Of a DNA stretch of 64,000 nucleotides, positions 51,714 to 60,120 are shown in pieces. The notes beneath the pieces were generated by a model. That model was not told where the DNA came from and made no database searches. It saw only the letters and a program-made list of their open reading frames with translations. Position numbers and translations under genes: made by a program. The stretch is from Aureimonas ureilytica (GTDB taxonomy: Bacteria; Pseudomonadota; Alphaproteobacteria; Rhizobiales; Rhizobiaceae), in the NCBI RefSeq assembly GCF_001475935.1, contig NZ_LDQA01000013.1, positions 1 through 64,000 on the forward strand. The letters are read 5' to 3'. Each line of letters starts with the position of its first letter. Position 1 is the stretch's first letter.

Positions 51714-53069
51714 ATGGCGACGTCAGTTGCACAGAGCGCTTCGACTCAAGCAGGCATGAATGTGATGCCTCCTCTGGTGTTGGATGAATACACCATCGTA
51801 GGAACCGAGGGCGATGATAACCTATCCCCGCCCAATCCAGAAAATCCACATATTCCAGAACGTTACGTGGTGTTCGGACTAGGGGGCAATGATGTTCTGT
51901 CGCCTGGTAGCATTGGCAACACGGCCACGATCTACGGCGGCGCAGGGAACGACACCATTTACGGCGGTGGAGGAAGTCAGCTTTTTGGAGAAGACGGGGA
52001 CGACACCATCCACAGCGGCATCAGCTATGATATCACCAATGCCCCGGTGGGCGACTCCATTGATGGCGGAGCGGGTATTGATACCTGGGTGACCAATGTC
52101 TCCCTCTCCAACTACACCGCGAGACTCGACGGCACGTCCATCTATCTCGACTCCGCATCCGAAACGCGTCCTGCCTATCCTTTGTATGCGCAGAATATGG
52201 AGATCGTGAGTTTCATCGAAGGCACATTCACGATCCAAGACCTTCGTGACCATGTGTATCGGGGCACTGACGGGAATGACACGCTTCGGGCGCCCACGAA
52301 TGCTCCCTGGACGCTCGCCGGGGGCCTTGGAAACGATCGGTATTTCATCGAGAAGGCCGGGGACGTCGTGAGCGAGAAAGCCGGCGAAGGCTACGATCAG
52401 GTGATCACCTCGCTCAGCCATACCCTGGAAGCAAACGTCGAGAGCCTTCAGCTCGTCGGTTCGGGGAACATCGCTGGTACGGGCAACGATCTTGCCAACT
52501 ACATCGGGGGCAACAGCGGCAACAACACGCTCGATGGTCGAGGTGGCGCTGACACCATGGTCGGCGGGCGCGGCAACGACAGCTATATCGTGGACAACGT
52601 AGGCGACCGCGTTGTGGAAGGCGTTGGCGAAGGCACCGATCGCGTCATCTCCTCGATCAGCTACACGCTGACGGACAACGTTGAGAACTTGCAACTCGTG
52701 CATAGCGGGAACACGCAAGGGATCGGCAACTCGCTTGCCAACTACATGGGCGGCAATAGCGGGAACAATCTCCTCGACGGTCGCGGCGGTGCGGATACCC
52801 TCTATGGAGGAGGTGGAAGGGACACCTTCGTTTTCCGCGCCGGCGAAGCGAACGGCGACGTCGTTGGCGACTTCACGGGTGCCAGCCAAACAGGTGGCGA
52901 CGTTCTCATGTTCGTCGGCTACGGTGAGGGCGCGTCTCTGACCCGCGTTGGTGCGACAGACAAATACGTCGTGAAAAATGCCGACTCCTCCATCGTGGAA
53001 ACGATCAAGATCACGGGCGTGTTCGACGTGGCGACGGGCTCGGATTTCGACGACGTTCTGTTCGCCTGA
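51714..53069 (+). CDS. RTX-type calcium-binding repeat protein, probably secreted by type I secretion
   Basis: A 451-residue acidic protein with nonapeptide RTX repeats (GGxGxDxxx): GGAGNDTIYGGGG near 84-100, GGRGNDSYI and DGRGGADTLYGGGGRDTFVF near the end. Two tandem copies of a module of about 90 residues (DVVSEKAGEGYDQVITSLSH...NYIGGNSGNNTLDGRGGADT and its near-copy) make up the middle. There is no signal peptide and the C-terminus is of type I-export kind, but no transporter is nearby. Its role may be as a surface-layer or biofilm protein with the polysaccharide genes. Confidence 0.8.
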   Translation: MATSVAQSASTQAGMNVMPPLVLDEYTIVGTEGDDNLSPPNPENPHIPERYVVFGLGGNDVLSPGSIGNTATIYGGAGNDTIYGGGGSQLFGEDGDDTIHSGISYDITNAPVGDSIDGGAGIDTWVTNVSLSNYTARLDGTSIYLDSASETRPAYPLYAQNMEIVSFIEGTFTIQDLRDHVYRGTDGNDTLRAPTNAPWTLAGGLGNDRYFIEKAGDVVSEKAGEGYDQVITSLSHTLEANVESLQLVGSGNIAGTGNDLANYIGGNSGNNTLDGRGGADTMVGGRGNDSYIVDNVGDRVVEGVGEGTDRVISSISYTLTDNVENLQLVHSGNTQGIGNSLANYMGGNSGNNLLDGRGGADTLYGGGGRDTFVFRAGEANGDVVGDFTGASQTGGDVLMFVGYGEGASLTRVGATDKYVVKNADSSIVETIKITGVFDVATGSDFDDVLFA

Positions 53070-53111
53070 TCGAAGGGGGGCATCGTTGCATCTGGGTTAG
53101 CAGTCTATCGA

Positions 53112-53139
53112 AAGACGCCGCCGAAAGGGGCGGCGTCTT
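53112..53139 (+). terminator. Rho-independent-type terminator after the RTX gene
   Basis: aagacgccgcc (53112-53122) pairs perfectly with ggcggcgtctt (53129-53139) across a six-base gaaagg loop, 43 bp after the RTX stop. The stem ends in A and T runs, giving a bidirectional terminator shape. Confidence 0.8.
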
Positions 53140-53166
53140 ATCTCCTTGATTGGAGGCGACGACGAC

Positions 53167-53223
53167 TATCGACCCTTCGAAGCCGTTTGTCGCCCTTTCA
53201 GCTTGCGCCGTTAGCGGACGTTC
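53167..53223 (+). repeat. Partial copy of a dispersed intergenic repeat (tail only)
   Basis: Starts tatcgacccttc and ends agcggacgttc, the two conserved tail blocks of the repeat seen in full at 59996, 60600 and 61540. The blocks start 46 bp apart, exactly as in the full copies. The head part is absent. Confidence 0.6.
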
Positions 53224-53272
53224 CGTCTGAAACGCCGAACTGACCCCGCTCGTCTCAAATTTTCAGTCCTTT

Positions 53273-53300
53273 GGGAATAAGCGCCGTTCCCCGTCGTCTT
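53273..53300 (+). promoter_or_regulatory. Candidate ECF sigma promoter, GGGAAT-N16-CGTCTT
   Basis: A -35-like GGGAAT (53273-53278) and a -10-like CGTCTT (53295-53300) are separated by 16 bp, 40 bp before the SnoaL-like gene that leads the ECF operon. An identical pair with the same spacing stands before the DUF305 gene at 57947-57974. ECF sigma factors of alphaproteobacteria commonly use GGAA- and CGTC-type elements and often control their own operon. Confidence 0.6.
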
Positions 53301-53339
53301 CCGTGGGCCAATCTCGGCCGAACCGAAGGACACCGAGCC

Positions 53340-53756
53340 ATGAAGACCCTCCTCGCAGCCATCGCCATTCTCTCCGCCGGGGCTTCGGCCGCGCTTGCGG
53401 GGCCCGCCGGCGACATGGCGAAGGCGCATATCGAAGCGATCGCCAAGGGCGATACCGCTGCGGTCACCGCCGCCTACGCGCCATCCGCAACGCTTCACTG
53501 GGTCGGCGGTCCGCTCGATGGCACCTATACGGGTCCCGAGATCGCCGCGACCTGGGCGAAGTTCGCCAAGGCGCAGACGGGCCTGAAGGCCAACGTCGTG
53601 AACATGACCGAGAGTATGAACCCGAAGGGCGCCACCGTCCTCGCCGATGTCGTCTTCGCCAACGACAACAAGATCCCCGTGCGCTACGTCATGCTATTCC
53701 GGGACGGCAAGCTCGCCGACGAGATCTGGCAGATCGACCCCGCGCTGGCGAAGTAA
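53340..53756 (+). CDS. Exported SnoaL/NTF2-like protein
   Basis: A 138-residue protein with a signal peptide (about 1-20, LLAAIAILSAGASAALA) and an NTF2-like fold: AKAHIEAIAKGDTAAVTAAY, ATLHWVGGPLDGTYTGPEIA, VRYVMLFRDGKLADEIWQID. Many SnoaL-like proteins bind small ligands without known enzymatic action. It is 3 bp from the sigma-factor gene and probably the first gene of its operon, behind the candidate ECF promoter. Confidence 0.75.
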   Translation: MKTLLAAIAILSAGASAALAGPAGDMAKAHIEAIAKGDTAAVTAAYAPSATLHWVGGPLDGTYTGPEIAATWAKFAKAQTGLKANVVNMTESMNPKGATVLADVVFANDNKIPVRYVMLFRDGKLADEIWQIDPALAK

Positions 53757-53759
53757 GGC

Positions 53760-54275
53760 ATGTCCACCGACGAGATCGCGGCGCGGATCGAACCGCTCAT
53801 TCCGGGCCTGAGGCGCTACGCCTATGGGCTGGTGCGCGATGGCGACGCCGCCGACGATCTCGTCCAGGACTGCCTGGAGCGCGCCGTCGGGCGCTGGCAC
53901 CTGCGTCGACCGGAGGGCGACCTGCGCGCTTGGCTGTTCGCCATCCTGCGCAATCTCCACCTCTCGGGCCTGCGCCAGCACAAGCGGCGTGGGCCCCACG
54001 TTGCGCTCGACGAGATGGCCTCGCCGCCGGCGGTGGACGGCGACCAGGACGGCCGCGCCGGGCTTCGCGACGTCCTGGCCGGGCTCGATGCGCTGAGCGA
54101 AGAGCACCGCACCGTCCTCCTTCTCGTCGGCGTCGAGGACATGAGCTACGACGAGGCGGCGCGGGTGATCGGGCTTCCGGTCGGCACGGTCATGTCGCGC
54201 CTGTCGCGGGCGCGTGAGAAGCTGCGCGCCATCCTGGAGACCGGGATCCGCGCGCCCTTGAGGAGAGTCAAATGA
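53760..54275 (+). CDS. ECF-type RNA polymerase sigma factor
   Basis: A 171-residue sigma-70 family member with region 2 (RRYAYGLVRDGDAADDLVQD, RAWLFAILRNLHLSG) and region 4 (ALSEEHRTVLLLVGVEDMSY, AARVIGLPVGTVMSRLSRAR). It overlaps the anti-sigma gene by 4 bp (ATGA), the normal arrangement. Likely directs RNA polymerase to GGGAAT/CGTCTT promoters such as that at 53273 and the matching one at 57947. Confidence 0.9.
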   Translation: MSTDEIAARIEPLIPGLRRYAYGLVRDGDAADDLVQDCLERAVGRWHLRRPEGDLRAWLFAILRNLHLSGLRQHKRRGPHVALDEMASPPAVDGDQDGRAGLRDVLAGLDALSEEHRTVLLLVGVEDMSYDEAARVIGLPVGTVMSRLSRAREKLRAILETGIRAPLRRVK

Positions 54276-55081
54276 GCCGCAGGGACGCGCCCGTCGGTGA
54301 GGACGACCTGCAAGCCTATGTGGACGAACGGCTCGGGCTAGAGCGGCTGTCCGCAGTCGAGGCCTATCTCACCGAGCGACCGGAGATCGCCGTGGCCATC
54401 GAGCGCGACCGCGAGATCGCCCGAGCGCTGCGCGAACGGCTGGCCTTCAAGGCGGAAGAGCCGATCCCGGCGCGGCTGCGCATCGCGAACATCCGCGAGG
54501 CCCGGCGCGGTCGCTTTGCTGTCACGCGCCTGCGCATCGCGGCCGTCATGGGCTGGCTCATCCTCGGCAGCGCCGGCGGGTGGCTGGCGAACGACGCCTT
54601 ACGCGCGCCGGTGGAGCCGACCCGAGTGGCCGTCATGGCCGACGAGGCGATCGCGGCGCATCGCACCTTCGTGGTCGAGGTGGTCCATCCCGTCGAAGTG
54701 CGCGCCGAAGAGGAGGCGCATCTCCTGCAATGGCTGTCGAAGCGGCTGGGAACACGGCTGTCGGCCCCGGACCTGACGGGGCTCGGCTATCGGCTGATGG
54801 GCGGGCGGCTCCTGCCTGCGGGCGCGGGTCCCGCCGCGATGCTGATGTACGACGACGACCAGGGCACGCGGCTGACCCTCTTCATCAAGACCGACGAGAA
54901 GGACGAGACGTCGTTCCAGTTCGTCGAGGAGGACGGCATCTCCGCCTTCTTCTGGCGCGACGCCGGCCTCGGCTATGTCGTCTCGGCCGAGGCGCCCCGC
55001 GAGCGATTGATGGCGGTGGCGACCGCCGTCTACGACAGCCTGAACCGCCCGGCGCCAAGCTTCTCCGGTGGTACGCTGTGA
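54272..55081 (+). CDS. Membrane anti-sigma factor
   Basis: A 269-residue protein with a cytoplasmic N-terminal anti-sigma-like part (DDLQAYVDERLGLERLSAVE, AYLTERPEIAVAIERDREIA), one membrane span (about 89-107, RIAAVMGWLILGSAGGWLA) and a periplasmic C-terminal domain (HPVEVRAEEEAHLLQWLSKR). It lacks the His-x3-Cys-x2-Cys zinc motif of classic ZAS factors. It should bind the sigma factor until a periplasmic signal releases it. It overlaps the LysR gene by 4 bp. Confidence 0.82.
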   Translation: MSRRDAPVGEDDLQAYVDERLGLERLSAVEAYLTERPEIAVAIERDREIARALRERLAFKAEEPIPARLRIANIREARRGRFAVTRLRIAAVMGWLILGSAGGWLANDALRAPVEPTRVAVMADEAIAAHRTFVVEVVHPVEVRAEEEAHLLQWLSKRLGTRLSAPDLTGLGYRLMGGRLLPAGAGPAAMLMYDDDQGTRLTLFIKTDEKDETSFQFVEEDGISAFFWRDAGLGYVVSAEAPRERLMAVATAVYDSLNRPAPSFSGGTL

Positions 55082-55971
55082 CGCTCGACCAGCTTCGCGT
55101 GTTCGTCGCCGTGGCCGAGCGCGAGCACGTGACGGAAGCGGCAAAGGCGCTGAACCTCACGCAGTCGGCGACGAGCGCCGCCATCGCCGCGCTGGAGGAG
55201 CGCCACGACGTCCGCCTGTTCGACCGCGTCGGACGGCGGATCGAACTGACCGAGGCAGGTCGGCTCTTCCTGCCCGAGGCTCGCGCCGTCCTTGCCCGTG
55301 CCGAGGACGCCGGCATCGCGCTGGCAGAACTCGCCGGACTGAAGCGGGGTCGCCTCCGCATCGTCGCCAGCCAGACGGTCGCGAACCACTGGCTGCCGCC
55401 GATGCTCGCTCGCTTCAAGGCCTGCCATCCCGGGATCGACCTTCGGCTGAGCATCGCCAACACGGCGCGCACGGCCGAGGCGGTGCTGGATGGCACGGCC
55501 GATCTCGGCTTCGTGGAGGACGAGCTTGGCGATGTCCGGCTCGGCACGCAACGCGTCGCCGATGATCGACTGATGCTGGTCGCGGCATCAGGGCACAGAG
55601 GCTCCGGGTCTCCCGTCGCGGCCCGGGATCTCGCGTCGGCGCGCTGGGTGCTGCGCGAACGGGGTTCGGGCACCCGCGCGATCCTCGAAGGCGCGCTCGA
55701 AGCCTTCGGTGTCGATCCCACCGCGTTGTCGGTCGAACTTGAACTGCCCTCGAACGAGGCGGTGCGCACGGCGATCGAGGCGGGCGCCGGCCTCGGAATC
55801 CTCCCCGCCGTGGTCGCGGATGCCGGCCTTCGCATGCGGACACTGGTGGCGCTGCCCTTCGACCTGCCGTCGCGCGGGTTCCATTCGGTGCTGGCGAGGG
55901 ACCGTCACCCGAGCCGAGCCGTCGCCGCCTTTCTCGCCGAGTTGCCGACGATCGAGGTTCCGCCGGCGTGA
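55078..55971 (+). CDS. LysR-type transcriptional regulator
   Basis: A 297-residue LysR protein starting at GTG 55078 (overlap GTGA with the anti-sigma stop): LDQLRVFVAVAEREHVTEAA, LNLTQSATSAAIAALEERHD for the helix-turn-helix, then the LysR_substrate domain (LRIVASQTVANHWLPPMLAR, LGFVEDELGDVRLGTQRVAD). Some similar LysR proteins neighbour TDT-type transporters; the leftward transporter gene two genes on is a candidate target. It is co-transcribed with the ECF module. Confidence 0.8.
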   Translation: MTLDQLRVFVAVAEREHVTEAAKALNLTQSATSAAIAALEERHDVRLFDRVGRRIELTEAGRLFLPEARAVLARAEDAGIALAELAGLKRGRLRIVASQTVANHWLPPMLARFKACHPGIDLRLSIANTARTAEAVLDGTADLGFVEDELGDVRLGTQRVADDRLMLVAASGHRGSGSPVAARDLASARWVLRERGSGTRAILEGALEAFGVDPTALSVELELPSNEAVRTAIEAGAGLGILPAVVADAGLRMRTLVALPFDLPSRGFHSVLARDRHPSRAVAAFLAELPTIEVPPA

Positions 55972-56672
55972 TCGATGGATCGACCACGTCCGGACGACAT
56001 TCGGTCGACGCGATCGTCGAGCGTCTCGCGGAACTGCCCGGCAAGGCCGACCTGTTCAACCCGTATGCCGGGTTCGACGCGGAGATCGAGGACGCGGACG
56101 CGCCGGCGACCCGCTGTCGCAATCTCCAGCGCTATCTCGCTGGGATGGCGGATCGCGGCGTCAGCGACCTCTGGCTCGGCGAAGCGCCCTCGCGCTTTGG
56201 GGCGCGTCGGACCGGTGTGCCGTTCACGGGCGACGGGCGGCTCGCCGACCTGTCGCAGCGGCTCGGCGTCGTTCCGCCGCTGGCGCGGGCGACGCGCGAG
56301 ACCCTGCCGACCCGGGAGTCCGGAACCTCTCGTGAGATCTGGAACGCGATGCCCGCCTCGCTGCCGCTGTTCTGGAACGCGGTGCTTTTCCATCCCCATC
56401 GCGGCGTCCTGCCCTTGCGCAACCGGACGCCGACCTGGACCGAGATCGCCGCGCACCGGGAGGTGCTGGCGATGATCGTCGCGATCTTCGCGCCGCGCCG
56501 TATCCTCTGCATCGGCCGGGTGGCGCAGCGTGCGGCGGACGGACTCGGCATCCCCACCACCTACGTGCGCCACCCCGCCCAGGGTGGCGCGGTCCGGTTC
56601 CGGGCTGGCGTCGCCGCGTTCCTCGACAACCGCCCGCCGGCGGCTGCCCCTCCTTCTCTCAGCCGGCCTTGA
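55968..56672 (+). CDS. Uracil-DNA-glycosylase-superfamily protein
   Basis: A 234-residue protein starting at GTG 55968, overlapping the LysR stop (GTGA). SDLWLGEAPSRFGARRTGVPFT resembles the GEAPG-type active-site loop of family 4/5-like uracil-DNA glycosylases, and TYVRHPAQGGAVRFRAGVAA the late substrate-binding loop with His. A DNA-repair role is likely but catalytic activity cannot be confirmed. Its last 14 bp overlap the convergent transporter gene. Confidence 0.7.
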   Translation: MIDGSTTSGRHSVDAIVERLAELPGKADLFNPYAGFDAEIEDADAPATRCRNLQRYLAGMADRGVSDLWLGEAPSRFGARRTGVPFTGDGRLADLSQRLGVVPPLARATRETLPTRESGTSREIWNAMPASLPLFWNAVLFHPHRGVLPLRNRTPTWTEIAAHREVLAMIVAIFAPRRILCIGRVAQRAADGLGIPTTYVRHPAQGGAVRFRAGVAAFLDNRPPAAAPPSLSRP

Positions 56673-57810
56673 GGCAGGGCGAGACGAAGAGATCGCCCCG
56701 CCAGGCGCCGCGCACCGTCCGCGTGCCGACGATCACCCAAAGCACCGCCAGCACCGCGACGAGCACCGCGCCGAAGACGTGGATGGCGGCAATCGGCAGG
56801 AGGGTGCCGAGCTTCAGCGTGGCCACGGCATAGACGCCGAGCGGGAACGTGTAACCCCACCAGCCGATGTTGAAGGGAAGGCCGTCGCGCAGGTAGCGCA
56901 GCGTCACGAGCACGGCCATCGCCAGCCACCAAAGCCCGTAGCCCCAGAGGAGCAGGCCGCCGAAGAGACCGAGTCCTTCCGCAAAGGCGCTGAAGCGCTC
57001 CAGACCGTTGGCGGACAGGATCGCGGGCGCTGCGCCGCCCAGCGTCATCAGCCCGAGCGCGCCGGTGCCGATCGGTCCGAGCGCAAGCCAGCTCGACGCC
57101 GCCATGTTGGCATGCGGCAGCTTGTGGATGGCCATGCGCAGGAGGAGCACGACGAGGATGCTGAGCGCGATCGGCACCGACAGCGCCCAGAGCGCATAGG
57201 AGAGCGTCAGCACGACGAGCTGGGAATGGGGGGCGACGAGATGCGGCGCGAGCAGCCCACCGGAGACAGCCGCGACTTCGGCCGCGACCACCGGCAGGAG
57301 CCAGACTGCGGTCATCTGGTCGATCGTGTGGCTCTGGCGCGTGAACATCATGAAGGGGATGGCGACCCCGCAGGCCGCCGCCATCGCGACGTCGATCCAC
57401 CAGAGCGTCTCTGCGATCCCGACCGCCACCTCGCCGTAGCGCGGCAGGCCGAAGATCAGGAAGCCGTTGACGATGGTGGCGAGGCCCATCGGGATGCAGC
57501 CGAAGAACATCGACACGACGGAATGGCCGAAGATGCGCTTGGCCCCGTCGAAGAAGAAGATCCAGCGGGCGGCGTAGAGCCCGGCGAAGAGCGTGAAGAG
57601 CGCGATGTTGCACATCCAGAGGCCCTCGGCCACCGGATGCAGCATCGGCACGTCAGCCTGGAACTGCGACAGCGCGATCGCGAGTATCCCGGTGCCCATC
57701 GTGGCGGCGAACCAGTTCGGGGTGAACTGGCGCACGACCTCGCGCGGGCTGTCGAGGCGCGACAGGGGTTGAAGGCCGAGGGTGACGGCACGCATCTGTT
57801 CGAAGGTCAT
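56659..57810 (-). CDS. TDT-family membrane transporter (TehA/SLAC1-like)
   Basis: A 383-residue protein with about ten membrane spans: FTPNWFAATMGTGILAIALS at the N-terminus, LWMCNIALFTLFAGLYAARW, IFGHSVVSMFFGCIPMGLAT and LWGYGLWWLAMAVLVTLRYL. This is the tellurite-resistance/C4-dicarboxylate (TDT) family of anion channels and sulfite or malate exporters. ATG 57810 (MTFEQMRAVT) is chosen over a longer start. A LysR regulator lies on the opposite strand nearby. Confidence 0.82.
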   Translation of the reverse strand: MTFEQMRAVTLGLQPLSRLDSPREVVRQFTPNWFAATMGTGILAIALSQFQADVPMLHPVAEGLWMCNIALFTLFAGLYAARWIFFFDGAKRIFGHSVVSMFFGCIPMGLATIVNGFLIFGLPRYGEVAVGIAETLWWIDVAMAAACGVAIPFMMFTRQSHTIDQMTAVWLLPVVAAEVAAVSGGLLAPHLVAPHSQLVVLTLSYALWALSVPIALSILVVLLLRMAIHKLPHANMAASSWLALGPIGTGALGLMTLGGAAPAILSANGLERFSAFAEGLGLFGGLLLWGYGLWWLAMAVLVTLRYLRDGLPFNIGWWGYTFPLGVYAVATLKLGTLLPIAAIHVFGAVLVAVLAVLWVIVGTRTVRGAWRGDLFVSPCLKAG

Positions 57811-57946
57811 CGGTGGGGGTCCTTGTCCTGCGCGGACCATGCGCCACCGCGATCGTTCGATCCAACGCGTTGTTTATGTCGTTTCGATCGACGGAGGCGA
57901 TGGATCCCGTTCGGTCGCCTCGCCCTCGAAAAAATGTTGCCGCCAC

Positions 57947-57974
57947 GGGAATGAATGGCGTCCGCGCGCGTCTT
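57947..57974 (+). promoter_or_regulatory. Candidate ECF sigma promoter, GGGAAT-N16-CGTCTT
   Basis: GGGAAT (57947-57952), 16 bp, CGTCTT (57969-57974), 36 bp before the DUF305 start. Both hexamers and the spacing are identical to those before the ECF operon at 53273-53300. The spacer sequences differ, so the match is not simple duplication of the region. Confidence 0.6.
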
Positions 57975-58009
57975 CTTTCCGACCCGTGCTTCGAGGATCC
58001 TCCGTTTCC

Positions 58010-58414
58010 ATGCTGAAGACGCTTCTCCTGACCCTGGCCTTCGCCGGGGCGTCACTCTCCTCGGCCGAGGCACAGGACGCGCCCGCCCACCAGCACTCGG
58101 CGATGGCGCCGGCCACGCTCGACGGCTCTCACTATGCCGAGGTTACCGCCGAGGCGATGGAGAGGATGCACGCCGGCATGATGTCGGCTCCGGTGACCGG
58201 TGATCCCGAGCACGACTTCCTGTCCCAGATGATCCCGCATCACCAGGGCGCGATCGACATGGCCAAGGCCGTCCTCGGCTCCACCGAGGACCCGGCGATC
58301 CGCAACCTCGCCCAGTCCATCATCACCGAACAGACCTACGAGATCACGCTGATGCGCTCGATGCTCGCCGCATCCGCCGACACGACCGCACTCGTTCCGG
58401 AGACGACACCATGA
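58010..58414 (+). CDS. Exported DUF305 protein (CopM-like)
   Basis: A 134-residue protein with a signal peptide (about 1-21, LLLTLAFAGASLSSAEA) and the DUF305 core: AMERMHAGMMSAPVTGDPEH, FLSQMIPHHQGAIDMAKAVL, AQSIITEQTYEITLMRSML. The His-His and Met-rich positions suggest metal (for example copper) binding in the periplasm, as in CopM. It overlaps the beta-propeller gene by 4 bp (ATGA). Preceded by a candidate ECF promoter. Confidence 0.82.
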   Translation: MLKTLLLTLAFAGASLSSAEAQDAPAHQHSAMAPATLDGSHYAEVTAEAMERMHAGMMSAPVTGDPEHDFLSQMIPHHQGAIDMAKAVLGSTEDPAIRNLAQSIITEQTYEITLMRSMLAASADTTALVPETTP

Positions 58415-59793
58415 TCCGCACAACCCTCCTCGCCGCCGCGCTTCTCGTCTCGACGTCGGCCTTCGCGCTGCCCGCCGCCTCCGACCGGGTCTACACCGCC
58501 GACCAGAACTCCAACACGGTCTCGGTCATCGATCCCGTCGCGAACAAGCTTCTGGGCCAGATCCGGCTCGGCAATCCGCGCCCGGACGTTCTGAGCCCCC
58601 TCTACAAGGGTGAGGTCAACGTCCACGGCCTCGGCTTCTCGCCAGACCACAGGACGCTCGTCGTCGTCTCGACGGTGACGAACTCCGTCACCTTCATCGA
58701 CACGGCGACCAATGCCGTGAAGGGCACGACCTATATCGGGCGCAACCCGCACGAGGCCTTCTTCACGCCGGACGGGAAGCAAGTCTGGGCGACGGTCCGC
58801 GGCGAGGACTATCTGTCGGTGATCGATGCCGCGACCTTCAAGGAGACGGGCCGCATCCCGACGACGAGCGGTCCGGGCATGACCAAGTTCTCGCGCGACG
58901 GCAAACTCGCCTTCGTCGCCAACTCGTTCAACCCGGTGCTCGAGGTCTTCGACGTCGCCAGCCATGCGTTGGTGAAGCGGATCCCGGTCGTCTCGCCCTT
59001 CGTACCCTTCGTACAGGTGAGCCCGGACGGCAGCGACGTCTGGCTGACGCACAAGGACGTCGGCAAGGTCACCCGCGTCGATGCCAGGACACTCGAGGTG
59101 AAGGAGGTGATCGACAGCGGGCCGATCTCCAACCACCTCGGCTTCGGCACGGTGGACGGCGAGACGCTGGTCTACGTGACGATCGGCGGCGAAAACGTCG
59201 TCAAGGTCTACAAGTCCGGCGAGAAGACCCAGCTCGTCGCGACCATCCCGGTCGGCGCACTGCCGCACGGCATCTGGGGATCGGAAGACGGCAGCCGGAT
59301 CTTCGTCGGGCTCGAGAACGGCGACAAGGTCGATGTGATCAACACGGCCGAGCAGAAGGTCGTGGCCGATATCCCGGTCGGACAGGCCCCGCAGGCCCTT
59401 GTCTTCGTGCCGGGCGCGGTGCCTGAAGGTGCGGGCACTGAAAACCTTATGCCGTTGAAGGCGGGTCGGGAGAACCTGACGCTATCGCTGAAGGCGCCCG
59501 AGGGCGCGGACGGTTCCGGCATGGTCGTCTCGCGCAATCTCGGGCTCGTCGATGCGATCGACGTCAGCGTCGCCAAGCTGAAGCCGATGACCGAATACGG
59601 CGTGTTCTTCGAAGGCCAGGACGAGCCTGTCGTGGTGCTGAAGACCAACGACAAGGGCGCCGGCATGGCCTCCAGCATCGGCCCGGTGCGCACGATCGCC
59701 GTCCCAGGAGAGCCGATGGCGGCAAAGGAGCCGCGGCTGGTCGTGGTCGAGGGTCTGAAGGGCACCGCCAGCCCGATCCTCACCAGCCGCTAG
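58411..59793 (+). CDS. Exported YVTN/YncE-type beta-propeller protein
   Basis: A 460-residue exported protein with a signal peptide (about 1-20, LLAAALLVSTSAFA) and YncE-like repeats: YTADQNSNTVSVIDPVANKL, VTFIDTATNAVKGTTYIGRN, YLSVIDAATFKETGRIPTTS, VTRVDARTLEVKEVIDSGPI, VDVINTAEQKVVADIPVGQA. A C-terminal beta domain (about 350-460) follows. Such propellers bind proteins, cofactors or DNA in the periplasm. It is coupled to the DUF305 gene and likely works with it. Confidence 0.82.
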   Translation: MIRTTLLAAALLVSTSAFALPAASDRVYTADQNSNTVSVIDPVANKLLGQIRLGNPRPDVLSPLYKGEVNVHGLGFSPDHRTLVVVSTVTNSVTFIDTATNAVKGTTYIGRNPHEAFFTPDGKQVWATVRGEDYLSVIDAATFKETGRIPTTSGPGMTKFSRDGKLAFVANSFNPVLEVFDVASHALVKRIPVVSPFVPFVQVSPDGSDVWLTHKDVGKVTRVDARTLEVKEVIDSGPISNHLGFGTVDGETLVYVTIGGENVVKVYKSGEKTQLVATIPVGALPHGIWGSEDGSRIFVGLENGDKVDVINTAEQKVVADIPVGQAPQALVFVPGAVPEGAGTENLMPLKAGRENLTLSLKAPEGADGSGMVVSRNLGLVDAIDVSVAKLKPMTEYGVFFEGQDEPVVVLKTNDKGAGMASSIGPVRTIAVPGEPMAAKEPRLVVVEGLKGTASPILTSR

Positions 59794-59995
59794 AGACGGC
59801 GGGGTCCAAAATCGCCATGTTCGGCGCCAGCAACAGTCCGCGCCGAATAGGCTTGGTGGCATGTTCGCTGCGTGTGGCGATGTCCTTGGAGCCAGTCGTT
59901 ACGGGGTGGACTCAATTTGAGTGTTGCCGAACCCGTCGGGAGCAAATGAATGTCAGCTATATACGAGGAGCAGCAGTAAGCGGACAGGCGGAAAA

Positions 59996-60109
59996 CCACC
60001 CTGTCCGGTCTGTGGCGGCAGAGAAGCAGACGCCCGCAAGCGGTCCATCCGCTTTCGACCCATTCGCGACTGCCAGTCACCTGTCGCTGACAATCCAAAG
60101 CGGACGTCC
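59996..60109 (+). repeat. Dispersed intergenic repeat, copy A
   Basis: Begins ccaccctgtccggtc, contains aagcggtccatccgct and ends agcggacgtcc. The tail block starts 46 bp after the tttcgaccc block. The agcgg-tccat-ccgct core can form a small hairpin. It is one of three near-full copies in the last 5 kb of the window, all on the same strand and between genes. Confidence 0.7.
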
Positions 60110-60120
60110 GACAACGTCGC

